NCBI GenBank assembly: GCA_964555565.1
Contig: CAZKTF010000070.1
Span: 1-15,080 of the forward strand
Source of the DNA: CAZKTF01 sp964555565
GTDB lineage: Bacteria; Planctomycetota; JAJSAM01; JAKLKS01
Direction: 5' to 3'
Length of the DNA: 15,080 nt
Shown here: positions 14,899 to 15,080 of the stretch, piece by piece
How the letters are laid out: each line of letters starts with the position of its first letter
How positions within the stretch are numbered: the stretch's first letter is position 1
Translations under genes and position numbers: made by a program
The notes under the pieces: generated by a model
What the model was told of the DNA's origin: nothing
What the model saw: only the letters and a program-made list of their open reading frames with translations
The model's database searches: none

Positions 14899-15080
14899 GT
14901 GGTCCCGCGAGGCTCCGTGGCCCTCGTGACCGGCGCCGGCCGCCGGATCGGGAAGGCGATCGCGCTGCGGCTCGCCCGCGGCGGCTGCCGCGTCGCGGTC
15001 CACTGGCGGGAGAGCCGGGCCGGGGCCGAGGCGACCGTGCGGGAGGTGCGGGCCGCGGGCGGGGAGGCGCGGGCCTTCCG
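14899..15080 (+). CDS. Short-chain dehydrogenase/reductase, N-terminal part (cut by the window edge)
   Basis: The first 60 codons encode the Rossmann start of a classical SDR: VALVTGAGRRIGKAIALRLA with the TG-x3-R-x-G cofactor loop, then strand CRVAVHWRES and the helix EATVREVRAAGGEARAF typical of NADPH-using members. The Arg in TGAGRRIG and the basic residues after the second strand resemble pteridine-reductase/FolM-like and 3-oxoacyl-ACP-reductase-like SDRs. The catalytic Ser-Tyr-Lys lies beyond the window, so the substrate cannot be judged. The GTG start at 14899 is 2 bases after the phosphoesterase stop; a GTG at 14917 is a possible later start. The close spacing suggests one transcript with the phosphoesterase. 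Confidence 0.82.
   Translation, partial: MVPRGSVALVTGAGRRIGKAIALRLARGGCRVAVHWRESRAGAEATVREVRAAGGEARAF

Overview
This window is a very GC-rich stretch of bacterial chromosome, clearly above 70 % G+C by eye, with codons almost always ending in G or C. That base use makes both strands full of long spurious reading frames, so genes were called by protein family and context rather than by length. The gene set is a DHH phosphoesterase, molybdopterin cofactor genes, an aldehyde ferredoxin oxidoreductase, an iron-sulfur-rich formate dehydrogenase subunit, B12-dependent methionine synthase and polyphosphate kinase. It points to a free-living GC-rich bacterium with an anaerobic or facultative metabolism. 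Acidobacteriota, Myxococcota and similar GC-rich lineages fit, but nothing here fixes the phylum.

Left block (1-6802, all + strand): the tail of an unknown gene, then a DHH/DHHA1 phosphoesterase (187-1128), then a tightly packed set mobA-like (1160-1774), moaD-like (1771-2049), aor (2052-3935) and fdhA-like (3932-6802). Two of the junctions are 4-base stop/start overlaps and one is a 2-base gap, so these four genes look translationally coupled. The first two serve the pterin cofactor; the last two are large Mo/W-pterin enzymes that could exchange electrons.

Middle block (6803-8055): about 1.25 kb with no intact gene. It holds three GTAG-footed REP-type palindromes, the C-terminal fragment of an endonuclease/exonuclease/phosphatase (EEP) family gene on the - strand, and a cluster of elements built on the dyad GGTCTGACC.

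Right block: a complete cobalamin-dependent methionine synthase (metH, 8056-11490, +) converges on polyphosphate kinase (ppk1, 11545-13710, -). A fourth GGTCTGACC element lies in the gap between ppk1 and a divergent membrane-anchored metallophosphoesterase (13880-14896, +). A short-chain dehydrogenase (14899 to the edge) follows it 2 bases later.

The two most notable observations are these. The GGTCTGACC elements keep fixed ends while the arms inside change sequence but stay complementary. The mobA-moaD-aor-fdhA cassette pairs an aldehyde oxidoreductase with a NuoG-like formate dehydrogenase subunit and has no NuoE/NuoF partner in view.
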